From an uncultured Bacteroidales bacterium (GTDB taxonomy: Bacteria; Bacteroidota; Bacteroidia; Bacteroidales; Paludibacteraceae), in contig CALFTM010000052.1 in assembly GCA_937916355.1 (NCBI GenBank), forward strand, positions 1 to 28,618: a stretch of DNA of 28,618 nt. Direction: 5' to 3'. The stretch's first letter is position 1; each line of letters begins with the position of its first letter. The notes below the pieces were generated by a model that was not told the DNA's origin, ran no database searches, and saw only the letters and a program-made list of their open reading frames with translations. Below are positions 7,363-15,740 of the stretch, piece by piece. The position numbers were made by a program, and so were the translations under genes.

Positions 7363-10300
7363 TCAGAACCGATTTTTCATTTTCATATATACGATAGGAA
7401 TGACAAACGCATTTAGGAATGTCGAACTAAATAAACCTCCTAAAATCACGATGGCCATCGGACTCTGAATCTCATTGCCGGGAAGGTCGCCTCCTATTGC
7501 CAACGGAATCATCGCAAGCGCAGAAGAGAGGGCAGTCATAAGAATCGGGTTCAATCTATCAAGAGAACCCTTGACAATGGTTTCATGAAGTGAAAGTCCC
7601 TCTTTACAAAGCTCGTTGTAACGATCTACTAAAAGCATTCCGTTGCGGGTGGCAATTCCAAAAAGGGAGATGAAACCGATGATGGATGGGATACTCATCA
7701 CACCTCCAGTTAGGGCTATAGCCACCGCACCTCCAATCAATGCCAAGGGAAGATTTAATAAGATCACCAGCGATTGAGTTGCGCTCTTAAACTGGTTGTA
7801 GAGCAATAGGAAAATCACCAAGACAGACAAAAGGCAAGTAAACAATAAGATGCGGGATGCCGCCTGCTCACTCTCAAATTGTCCGCCATACTCCACATGA
7901 TAACCTTCTGGAAGATGAATTTTTTCGTCGACACATTTTTGAATGTCATCTACTACACTGCGCAAGTCGCGATCTGCCACGTTCGCCGAGACCACAACCT
8001 TCCTTGATACATTCTCTCGATTGATCAAATTCGGTCCGGAAGCCGAGACCACCTCCGCCACATAACCCAACGGGATTTTCCCTTCGTTCGTATCAATCAA
8101 AATATTCCTGATTTTTTCGATTCCATCACGACTTTCGTCCCTCACTTTGATTGTCAGGTCAAATGTTTTGTCTCCCTCGTAAACTTGCGATACGACCTCT
8201 CCGCCCAACAATACTTCAACATATTCCCTAAATTCCGAGAGAGGTATGCCATAACGAACCAAAAGATCTCTGCGAGGAATGATTTTCAATTGTGGCCGCT
8301 CTATTTGTTGTTCTACATTCAAATCGGCGATTCCTTCAACACCTGAAATCTCTCTCTTAATCTGATTTCCTAATTGGAAAAGTTGGTTGAGGTCCGAACC
8401 AAATATTTTGATGGCGATATTGGCGCGCGTACCCGAAAGCATGGCATCAATACGATGAGAGATCGGTTGTCCGATTTCAACAGATACTCCGGGGATGTGG
8501 CTCATCTTCGCACGAATTTCTTTCAACATCTCTCCTTTAGAACGTTCGCTCAACTCAAATGGGGCTTCTATTTCAGAGACATTCACACCCAAAGCATGTT
8601 CGTCGAGTTCCGCCCTTCCTGTTTTGCGAGAAACAGTCTGAATCTCTGGTATGGTCAAAAGAATCTCTTCAGCCTGCCTTCCCAAATCTTCTGACACCTC
8701 TAACGAGACACCCGGAATAGTGCTTACGTTGATGGTCAGCGAACCTTCGTTGAAGGAGGGTAAGAAGCTTCTACCGAAATTAAAAAAGAGGATTAGTGAA
8801 ATTACAAAAACAATGAGAGTGGAAACCAATACTGCTCGTCCGTTTTCAATCGTCCAATTTAATGCTTTTTGATACACAGATCTTAACTTCAAAGAAAATA
8901 CTGGCTCTTTTGATGCCGCCGAATTCTCTTTCTTCAACAAGTAACTGCACAGAACCGGTGTGACTGTCAGTGCCACAAGAGTGGACGAAAACAGTGCTAT
9001 GATAAATGCGATTCCTAATGGTTGAAGCATTCTGCCCTCCATTCCGCTGAGGAAGAAGAGAGGAACGAAACTCACCACTATAATCATTGTCGAATTGAGA
9101 ATCGGCATTCTGACCTCTTTGGAGGCTTCATAAACCACCTTTAAGACAGGCAATCGGCTATCGAGTGGTTTCAAACTGTTTTCACGCAACCTCTTATAAA
9201 CGTTCTCAACATCCACAATTGCATCATCCACCAAAGATCCAATGGCGATTGCCATTCCTCCGATACTCATGGTATTGATGGTCATACCCAGAAAATACAT
9301 CACCAATAGCGTGAATAGCAATGACAATGGTATGGTGACGAGGGAAATGAGGGTAGTGCGGACATTCATCAAAAAAAGCATCAAGACCAGCACCACGAAG
9401 ATTGCCCCCTCAAACAAAGAAGATTGTATGTTATGGATGGAGCTCTCGATGAACCTCGATTGTCTGAACGCATCCGTTTTAATCTCTACAGAGGAAGGGA
9501 TACTTTTTTTCAAATCTTCGATGGAACGGTCGATTTTATCAGTCAAATCCAATGTGCTGACATTGGGTTGTTTTGTGACGGTAAGAAGTACCGCTGGTTT
9601 TGTCCTGTACGAAGCGAGTCCCGTCTGAGGTGCTTTTGGTCCGATTTTAATTTCCGCTATATCTCCCAACATAATCATTTGGTCGTCTCTCTTTTTAACG
9701 ATAGAACGACTCAATTCGTCCAATGAATTGGTAGACAGCACACCACGAATGATGTATTCATTTCCATACTCATACAAGACACCTCCTGTTGCATTTGTGT
9801 TCATACCCCTTACGGCAAAAAGAACCTCGTCCAAAGAGACAGAAGCATATCTCATCTTCTCTGGATTGAGTAATATCTGGTACTCCTTCACATCGCCACC
9901 TAAAACCGCCACCTGCGCAACACCTCCTGTGGCAAGCAGTCGCGGACGAATCACCCAATCTGCCATCGTCCTCAACTCCTCCATGGAGACGGAGTCAGAT
10001 GTGAGACTGATAATCATCAGCTCTCCCAAAATAGAAGATTGAGGTCCTAAAGTGGGATTCCCAATTCCATCGGGAAGTGATTCGGTAACCATCGCCAATT
10101 TCTCGGATACTATCTGGCGGGCTAAATAAATATCAGTTCCCCAATCGAACTCCACCCATAAAATTGAAAAACCATTCGTTGAGGAAGAACGCACTCGCTT
10201 AACACCCGTCGCTCCGTTCACAGAGGTTTCAATAGGGAACGTGACCAGACGCTCCACCTCCTCTGCTGCCATACCATTTGCCTCCGTCATCACAACAACC

Positions 10301-10437
10301 GTAGGAGCATTTAAATCGGGGAAGACATCCACCTCCATCGTCTTAGAGGTGTAGAGACCCGCAACCATCAACAAAACCGCCCCCATTAAAACAATCAACC
10401 GATTGTTTAATGAAAAACTAATTATCCTATTTAACAT
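7363..10437 (-). CDS. czcA: CzcA/CusA-family heavy-metal RND efflux pump
   Basis: This is a full-length (1024 aa) inner-membrane proton-driven RND transporter of the heavy-metal group. The N-terminus shows TM1 then EVDVFPDLNAPTVVVMTEA, the usual porter-domain start. TM4 carries GSLVDDAIVDVEN with D404, D405 and E411, the acidic proton-relay positions. The second half has a matching TM7-TM12 block with GGVMSIPSIIGFISLFGIATRNGMLLVD in the TM10 region, recognisable as the HME-RND signature. The TM4 motif is neither the classical zinc form (DFGxxxDGAVVxVEN) nor the copper form, so the metal cannot be assigned from sequence. It is 17 bases downstream of the adaptor gene, so co-transcribed. Confidence 0.93.
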   Translation of the reverse strand: MLNRIISFSLNNRLIVLMGAVLLMVAGLYTSKTMEVDVFPDLNAPTVVVMTEANGMAAEEVERLVTFPIETSVNGATGVKRVRSSSTNGFSILWVEFDWGTDIYLARQIVSEKLAMVTESLPDGIGNPTLGPQSSILGELMIISLTSDSVSMEELRTMADWVIRPRLLATGGVAQVAVLGGDVKEYQILLNPEKMRYASVSLDEVLFAVRGMNTNATGGVLYEYGNEYIIRGVLSTNSLDELSRSIVKKRDDQMIMLGDIAEIKIGPKAPQTGLASYRTKPAVLLTVTKQPNVSTLDLTDKIDRSIEDLKKSIPSSVEIKTDAFRQSRFIESSIHNIQSSLFEGAIFVVLVLMLFLMNVRTTLISLVTIPLSLLFTLLVMYFLGMTINTMSIGGMAIAIGSLVDDAIVDVENVYKRLRENSLKPLDSRLPVLKVVYEASKEVRMPILNSTMIIVVSFVPLFFLSGMEGRMLQPLGIAFIIALFSSTLVALTVTPVLCSYLLKKENSAASKEPVFSLKLRSVYQKALNWTIENGRAVLVSTLIVFVISLILFFNFGRSFLPSFNEGSLTINVSTIPGVSLEVSEDLGRQAEEILLTIPEIQTVSRKTGRAELDEHALGVNVSEIEAPFELSERSKGEMLKEIRAKMSHIPGVSVEIGQPISHRIDAMLSGTRANIAIKIFGSDLNQLFQLGNQIKREISGVEGIADLNVEQQIERPQLKIIPRRDLLVRYGIPLSEFREYVEVLLGGEVVSQVYEGDKTFDLTIKVRDESRDGIEKIRNILIDTNEGKIPLGYVAEVVSASGPNLINRENVSRKVVVSANVADRDLRSVVDDIQKCVDEKIHLPEGYHVEYGGQFESEQAASRILLFTCLLSVLVIFLLLYNQFKSATQSLVILLNLPLALIGGAVAIALTGGVMSIPSIIGFISLFGIATRNGMLLVDRYNELCKEGLSLHETIVKGSLDRLNPILMTALSSALAMIPLAIGGDLPGNEIQSPMAIVILGGLFSSTFLNAFVIPIVYMKMKNRF

Positions 10438-10454
10438 GGTCGGAAATATTGAGA

Positions 10455-11729
10455 TTAATGACTATGACTGTGTTCCGGAATCGCAGATGCGTTGGATGCC
10501 AAACGAATTTGGATCGCACCATTGACAACCACTTTTTCCCCTTGGGCTAAACCAGACAGAATCTCGACCGACTCTCCGTTGCTCTGACCCAATTTAACCT
10601 CCCGACGAACAAAACAATCTTCTCCATGCTGAACATAGACAAAATAGATTCCTTGTGATTCGCACAAGGATGAAATCGGAACAGAAATTACGTTCTTTTT
10701 AGGGGAGGTCAAAAGAAATACCTCTGTATAAGCTCCCGACATAAATCCGAAATCATTATCAAATTCAAAAGAAACCGTGATGGAACCGGAATTTTCTTGC
10801 GCTGTCCGTCCGTACGACAACAAACGACCCCCCATCTTCTTCAAAACATAAAGCGTCGTGTCATAACTCACCTTAAAATTGGCACTCTTGATGGTACGTA
10901 TGCTATGATAATAACGTTCAGGTACGTCTACTCTCAACTGCATTTTTTTATTCTTCGTGATGACTGCAATGGGAGTTCCTACTGATACGAAATCACCCGA
11001 TTGAACCGATAGGTTTTTCAAATATCCTGTCGTTGAGGCTGTGACTGAAACACCTTTTTCTGATACTGTCTGAGAGACTGAGTTATAGGCTACTTTTGCC
11101 TGTTCATAACGCAACTTTGCCTCTTCGTATTCACGATTGGTCACTAATTTATTCTCTTTCAGAGCTAAAACCCTTTCATATTCTTTTTGGGCACTCTCCA
11201 ACTCCAACTTCTGACGGTCCGTCACATCCCCCTCCGCCATGTTTCGAGCTGAAACGTGAGCTATGACTTCTCCCTTCTTTAGCAGCTTGCCCTCCGCCAT
11301 CGAACTTTTGGATAGTGTTAATATTCCAGTGGTTGGAGAGACAATTGTAAATTCATCGCTCGAATTGGAGATGATCTTTCCACTCGCTTGGATTACTTGT
11401 TGAAAATCTCCAGCGACCACCTCGACCACCTGAAGGTTGGCCTCCTTCGCCTGCTCTAAAGTGAAAATGATCTCGCCATCAGGGTGTTCTCCCAAACTAT
11501 CATGGTGAAGATGTCCATCATGTTCGACATCTTCATGTAGACCAGATTCGTGTTCGTCATGAGAAGGATGGTGTGCATCTTCCTCTTCATGATCTTCTTC
11601 ATGATGACGATGTCCATGCACTTCCTCCGATGGTTGTTGACCTGAGTGGTGCTGATGTCCTCCAGTACATGAAGCACACAACAATAAAAAAGTAGTATAT
11701 AAAACGATTGAACAATTTCTTTTTTTCAT
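10455..11729 (-). CDS. czcB: His-rich periplasmic adaptor (membrane fusion protein, CzcB family)
   Basis: This 424-residue adaptor bridges RND pump and outer-membrane channel. The start at 11729 gives MKKRN plus a hydrophobic stretch ending in LCASC, so Cys21 is a plausible lipoprotein attachment site; an upstream frame extension lacks sense. Residues 25-82 are an exceptional metal-binding tract with about 18 histidines mixed with Asp/Glu, and the C-terminus ends HSHSH. After this come the usual barrel/lipoyl/coiled-coil parts (EKEYERVLALKENKLVTNREYEEAK hairpin region, then TTGYLKNLSVQSGDFVSVGTPIAVI). The His tract suggests Zn, Co, Ni or Cu handling. A 178-base gap separates it from the upstream small gene, longer than other gaps in the operon. 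Confidence 0.9.
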   Translation of the reverse strand: MKKRNCSIVLYTTFLLLCASCTGGHQHHSGQQPSEEVHGHRHHEEDHEEEDAHHPSHDEHESGLHEDVEHDGHLHHDSLGEHPDGEIIFTLEQAKEANLQVVEVVAGDFQQVIQASGKIISNSSDEFTIVSPTTGILTLSKSSMAEGKLLKKGEVIAHVSARNMAEGDVTDRQKLELESAQKEYERVLALKENKLVTNREYEEAKLRYEQAKVAYNSVSQTVSEKGVSVTASTTGYLKNLSVQSGDFVSVGTPIAVITKNKKMQLRVDVPERYYHSIRTIKSANFKVSYDTTLYVLKKMGGRLLSYGRTAQENSGSITVSFEFDNDFGFMSGAYTEVFLLTSPKKNVISVPISSLCESQGIYFVYVQHGEDCFVRREVKLGQSNGESVEILSGLAQGEKVVVNGAIQIRLASNASAIPEHSHSH

Positions 11730-11795
11730 TATTTTCTGTTTTGTAATAATTATTAAAATTTCCACACAATCACATTTGTGGGGCAATTAAGGTGG

Positions 11796-11896
11796 GTTCT
11801 ATAATTTTGCGGAAATTTTGAATTTGTTTTGTAATCAAAAAAGCTCATCATTCCACGATTCATACCATTTAAATTATAAATGGTGGTTTATAGAAC
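11796..11896. repeat. Inverted-repeat-bounded 101-bp segment inside the efflux operon
   Basis: GTTCTATAA (11796-11804) and TTATAGAAC (11888-11896) are perfect 9-bp inverted repeats 83 bases apart. Inside lies a second perfect hairpin, ACCATTTA (11864-11871) with TAAATGGT (11877-11884). The segment lies between the small Cys/His-rich gene and czcB, extending to within 12 bases of the former's stop. It may be a small non-autonomous element, an mRNA-processing structure or a regulatory hairpin. No T-run follows on the minus strand, so it is not a standard terminator. Confidence 0.45.
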
Positions 11897-11907
11897 TCGC
11901 TTAATAA

Positions 11908-12354
11908 TTATACAAAAAAAGGAGGCGCACGCAGAGCGTTCAGTCGATAGACAAACCGTTCAAACAACGCAAAGTCTTCAACAAATCTTTTGGGTTGTTT
12001 CAACAACAAAAAATCTACCTCCCAAAACTCTAATGGTAATTCACAAAATAAATCAAAACCGACGGTTTGATCGAGATTTATTGATGGAAGATAGTTCGCA
12101 TTAGAAATATGACATTCACAACGAAATGGTATCTCGCAACGATTATGATGACAATTTCTCTCTTTACAAGCATCAGAATCACAACCAGCCACTTCTACAC
12201 AAACGCTGCCATCCTCATGGTGATGATGGTGTGGCATAGCATACAGGCATAGAAGACAGACAAAACTGGAAAACACAAAAGACCATGCTGCACCTCTCAA
12301 AGTTTTAGAGCCACAACAATGACAAGCCTTATGTTCGTGAATATTTCTCTTCAT
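11908..12354 (-). CDS. Small Cys/His-rich protein with signal anchor, metal-related
   Basis: This 148-residue protein has 13 cysteines, a HHHHH run at 42-46 and further His residues. CHCCG (11-15) precedes a hydrophobic segment (about 22-40), and CNHHxxC-like clusters (residues 58-81) follow it. It therefore looks like a membrane-anchored metal-binding protein with the Cys/His part outside the cytoplasmic membrane. It resembles short uncharacterised proteins that often sit beside czc/cus genes in Bacteroidota (DUF6769-like, a tentative match). It is the first gene of the efflux operon and is preceded by a near-ideal promoter, so it is probably the metal sensor, buffer or chaperone of the system. 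Confidence 0.75.
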   Translation of the reverse strand: MKRNIHEHKACHCCGSKTLRGAAWSFVFSSFVCLLCLYAMPHHHHHEDGSVCVEVAGCDSDACKERNCHHNRCEIPFRCECHISNANYLPSINLDQTVGFDLFCELPLEFWEVDFLLLKQPKRFVEDFALFERFVYRLNALRAPPFFV

Positions 12355-12376
12355 CTATACTGGTTTAAAGCAGTGG

Positions 12377-12407
12377 CAAAGATATGAATTTTGAAGGAAT
12401 TTGCAAA
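12377..12407 (-). promoter_or_regulatory. Promoter of the metal-efflux operon
   Basis: On the minus strand TTTG (12407-12404) lies exactly 19 bases before TATCTTTG (12384-12377), a perfect Bacteroidota -33/-7 pair. It predicts transcription from about 12370, 16 bases before the ATG at 12354. A small inverted repeat CCGAAA (12436-12441) / TTTCGG (12467-12472) lies upstream, between this promoter and the divergent esterase promoter. Confidence 0.8.
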
Positions 12408-12504
12408 TTATATTAAGTTTGCATGAGTGGCAATACCGAAAAAAGCATCGACAAATCGGGACGAAGTTTCGGAAAATAATAATCTAAAAAAAAATATAAT
12501 TGTT

Positions 12505-12535
12505 CTTGTATATTTAATTGTAATTCATATCTTTG
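12505..12535 (+). promoter_or_regulatory. Promoter of the xylan esterase gene
   Basis: TTG (12506-12508) is followed after 19 bases by TATCTTTG (12528-12535), matching the Bacteroidota consensus. The predicted start is near 12542, giving a leader of about 31 bases to the ATG at 12573. It diverges from the metal operon promoter about 100 bases away. Confidence 0.75.
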
Positions 12536-12572
12536 CACCCACATATAACCATTAATACCATTATTACACACA

Positions 12573-15464
12573 ATGAAAAAACTTAGAACTGTCCTATTCT
12601 TAATAGGATGTATGCTGTTTTCAGCACAGAATTTTTATGCGGCTCCAGATCCGAATTTTTACATTTTCCTCTGTTTTGGACAATCCAATATGGAGGGTCA
12701 GGGAACTATTGAGTCTCAAGACTTAAATGTGGATAGCCGTTTTGTTATGATGTCTTCGCTGACATGTGGATCTCGAACACAAGGCGAATGGTACACTGCC
12801 ACACCACCGTTGGCTCGTTGCAACACAAAATTAGGTCCGGTAGACTACTTCGGTCGTACATTGGTGGAAGAACTTCCTGAAAACATCAAAATCGGTGTTA
12901 TCACAGTTGCCGTGGCTGGTTGTGACATTCAACTGTTTGAAAAAGACAACTATATGTCTTATGTCTCAAGCGCACAAAGTTGGATGCAATCTTCTATCAA
13001 CCAATATGGGGGAAATCCTTACGGACGACTCATCGAGGTGGCTAAAAAAGCGCAAGAGGATGGTGTAATCAAGGGAATCCTTCTTCATCAGGGTGAGACC
13101 AACACAGGGCAACAAAACTGGCCGACTCGCGTGAAAGGGGTTTATGACAACATCATCAAAGATTTGGGATTGAATGCAAGTGATGTTCCTCTTTTGGCTG
13201 GTGAGGTGGTTCGCACAGAACAAGGTGGTAGCTGCGGTAGCATGAACAGTATCATCGCAAAGTTGCCTAACACCATCAGTAATGCTCATGTGGTTTCCGC
13301 AGAAGGTTTGGGTCATCAAGGTGATAACCTTCACTTCACATCTGCAAGCTACCGTACATTAGGAAAGAGATATGCAGAAAAAATGCTTTCTCTTCTTGAC
13401 GTGGAAACTGGTGGCAACACCGGAGGCGACACCCCAAGTCAACCTGCTACAGGACAACAACCTTACAATGGTAAGGCTCAGGCAATTCCCGGAACTATCG
13501 AAGCGGAGGATTATGATGAGGGTGGTAACAATGTGGCTTATTATGATACCGACAATGCCAACGAAGGCGGTGAATACCGAAATGATGGCGTGGATGTCGT
13601 GAGCATCGGCGATGGATATGGTGTCGGATATACCACTTCTGATGAATGGTTGGAATATACCGTCAATGTGGAGAAAGATGGTAAATATGTTATCGAGGCG
13701 GCGGCTTCAAATGGTAACACAGACATCAACATCAACCTGCTTTTGGACGGAAAAGAGATTGCCAACATATCTGGTTCTGCAACAAGCGATTGGGATACTT
13801 ACAGAACCATCAGAACCACAACTACAACTCTGACCGCAGGTGAGCATGTCCTACGTGTGGAGTTTGGAAGTACTTATAACAATTTAGATTTCATCACCTT
13901 CTATTCAGAAGAGGATGCTCCTGCTCTTCCTGAAAATCCGTCTCCAAGTGTTGACCCGGGTGTCTACCCGCTCTCCTATCCTGTGGAGAATACCGGAGAG
14001 GCTTGCCAAGACCCATCTTCTTTGATGGATTCTAATCTTAAATCTTGTAAAAAACTTCCAGATCCTTTTGAATGGGCTGACGGAAGCGGACGTGTGACTG
14101 ATTTTTGCGACTGGTCTTGCCGTCGTAATGAGATCAAAAGGGAAATTGAGCATTACGAGATCGGAGAAAAACCTAAATTCGATAATATCACAGCATCATA
14201 CAACAATGGAACACTAACCGTTAAAATCACAAACGGTGGCAATACATTGACTTTGACGAGCGATATTTCAATTCCTTCTGGCAACGGTCCTCACCCGATT
14301 GTCATCGGAATGGACGGAAAAACTGGTAGCCTTTCGGCTTCTCTCTTCTCACAATGTATTCAAGTGCAGTTTACACATACGCAAATTGCCGGATATAGCG
14401 GTGGAATGGGTAGCCACGCAAGAAGTCAGAACGACCCATTCTACAAATTGTACCCCGGAACATTCAACACTAAAGCAGACTATTGCGCATGGTCATGGGG
14501 TATCAGTCGTCTTATCGACGGATTGGAGATTGTGAAAGACCAAATCAACGCAGATATTTCCCATATCGCCGTGACGGGTTGTTCATACGCTGGTAAAATG
14601 GCTTTATATGCTGGAGCATTCGATGAACGTATCGCCCTCACAATCGCACAAGAGTCTGGTGGCGGTGGTGTCAACTCATGGCGTGTCAGCGAAGAGATAG
14701 GAAGCACTGTCGAGGGTATTTCCAACACCAACTACGATTGGTTCTTAACAAGTTTTAAGAATAAATTCAACGGTAAAACCGATATGATTCCTTACGACCA
14801 CCACGAATTGATCGCAATGATCGCACCGCGTGCTTTCTTGACTTTCGGAAACCCTGATTACGTGTGGTTGGGTGACAAGTCTGGTTACATCTCAACTTGT
14901 GCAGCACAGGAGGTTTGGGAGGCAATGGGTATCGAAGACCGTTTCGGATATATCTTTGAGGGTGGACACAGCCACTGCCAAGCTTCCACAAACCAAAATA
15001 ATGCGGCAAAAAGCTTCATCCAAAAATTCTTGCATGGTGACAATAGCCAAAACACCACCATCAGAAAAAGCACTGTTAGTGCGGATGTTAATAGCTGGAA
15101 AAGTGCATGGGCAGGACACACAATCATAAACAACGGTTGTGGAAATGAAGAAGAGGAAGAGGGAAATGAGGAAACCTCAATTTCTAAAATCAATGCTGAT
15201 AAAGGTTACTTCTTGTACCAAAATGCTCCTAACCCTGTGAGAAATGGAGAAACGACCATCTATTTCTCAATTGCAGAAGAGGGTCATGTCTCCCTCTGTC
15301 TCTACAACTCTTTGGGTGTAAAAGTTCAAACAATCGTCAATGAAGAACTTCCAAATGGTGCGCATAGCAAGTCAATCGACCTCTCATCATTACCAAGCGG
15401 ACTCTACCACTATGTGATGAATGTAAATGGTTATTCACTTAGCAAGAGCTTGATTATTGAGTAA
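12573..15464 (+). CDS. Secreted multidomain xylan esterase: SASA/CE6 - CBM6 - CE15 - T9SS signal
   Basis: This 963-residue protein holds four modules. Residues 1-24 form a signal peptide. Residues about 28-275 are a SASA/CE6 acetyl-ester hydrolase with nucleophile Ser38 in FGQSNMEG, HQGETN (172-177) and the block-V GDNLHF with His254. Residues about 300-445 are a CBM6 carbohydrate-binding domain (TIEAEDYDEGGNNVAYYDTD start, DEWLEYTVNV). Residues about 465-825 are a CE15 glucuronoyl esterase with Ser671 in GCSYAGK, a Glu694 in AQESGGG, and GGHSHC (797-802) supplying the His. Residues 880-963 form a type A type IX sorting domain (NAPNPV, SLPSGLYHY), so the enzyme should be released or anchored outside the outer membrane. 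CE6 removes acetyl groups from xylan; CE15 cuts the ester between glucuronic acid side chains and lignin. It is monocistronic with its own promoter and terminator. Confidence 0.93.
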   Translation: MKKLRTVLFLIGCMLFSAQNFYAAPDPNFYIFLCFGQSNMEGQGTIESQDLNVDSRFVMMSSLTCGSRTQGEWYTATPPLARCNTKLGPVDYFGRTLVEELPENIKIGVITVAVAGCDIQLFEKDNYMSYVSSAQSWMQSSINQYGGNPYGRLIEVAKKAQEDGVIKGILLHQGETNTGQQNWPTRVKGVYDNIIKDLGLNASDVPLLAGEVVRTEQGGSCGSMNSIIAKLPNTISNAHVVSAEGLGHQGDNLHFTSASYRTLGKRYAEKMLSLLDVETGGNTGGDTPSQPATGQQPYNGKAQAIPGTIEAEDYDEGGNNVAYYDTDNANEGGEYRNDGVDVVSIGDGYGVGYTTSDEWLEYTVNVEKDGKYVIEAAASNGNTDININLLLDGKEIANISGSATSDWDTYRTIRTTTTTLTAGEHVLRVEFGSTYNNLDFITFYSEEDAPALPENPSPSVDPGVYPLSYPVENTGEACQDPSSLMDSNLKSCKKLPDPFEWADGSGRVTDFCDWSCRRNEIKREIEHYEIGEKPKFDNITASYNNGTLTVKITNGGNTLTLTSDISIPSGNGPHPIVIGMDGKTGSLSASLFSQCIQVQFTHTQIAGYSGGMGSHARSQNDPFYKLYPGTFNTKADYCAWSWGISRLIDGLEIVKDQINADISHIAVTGCSYAGKMALYAGAFDERIALTIAQESGGGGVNSWRVSEEIGSTVEGISNTNYDWFLTSFKNKFNGKTDMIPYDHHELIAMIAPRAFLTFGNPDYVWLGDKSGYISTCAAQEVWEAMGIEDRFGYIFEGGHSHCQASTNQNNAAKSFIQKFLHGDNSQNTTIRKSTVSADVNSWKSAWAGHTIINNGCGNEEEEEGNEETSISKINADKGYFLYQNAPNPVRNGETTIYFSIAEEGHVSLCLYNSLGVKVQTIVNEELPNGAHSKSIDLSSLPSGLYHYVMNVNGYSLSKSLIIE

Positions 15465-15484
15465 ATAATCGGGTGATAATAATG

Positions 15485-15520
15485 AAACGGGAATGTATAA
15501 ACCACATTCCCGTTTTTTTT
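15485..15520 (+). terminator. Intrinsic terminator of the esterase gene
   Basis: AAACGGGAATGT (15485-15496) pairs with ACATTCCCGTTT (15504-15515) around a 7-base loop, followed by a run of T residues to 15520. It starts 21 bases after the stop codon. Confidence 0.92.
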
Positions 15521-15585
15521 GTTGTTTGATATATTCTAAAAATAAATTTTACGATTTACGGAAGTTCCCCTTTCAAATTTTTTCG

Positions 15586-15673
15586 TATCTTAGCAAAGTT
15601 TATCGGTGGTGGGTTTTCTGCAATTAATATTGTTGTAGTTGCCCATTCGATAAGGTGGTTGAACAATTTTTTT
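15586..15673 (+). promoter_or_regulatory. Leader hairpin upstream of the BcgI-like operon
   Basis: TATCTTAG (15586-15593) is one base from a Bacteroidota -7 box, though no proper -33 box is seen, and would start RNA near 15600. From there TTATCG (15600-15605) pairs with CGATAA (15648-15653), GGTGGG (15608-15613) with CCCATT (15642-15647), and CTGCAA (15618-15623) with TTGTAG (15633-15638). Together they make one long hairpin with a few G-U pairs. A run of seven T residues follows at 15667-15673, twelve bases beyond the stem. It may be a small RNA or the 5' part of the operon leader. Confidence 0.4.
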
Positions 15674-15740
15674 AACTTGAAAATTTAGTGAAATAAGAGA
15701 GATTAAAATAATTACATATTAACAAAGCATTAGCTATTAT

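Noticed and set aside
11730..11786. N-terminal extension of the CzcB-type adaptor from 11786
   Set aside because: It would put 19 residues before a lipoprotein-like signal that starts cleanly at MKKRN (11729).
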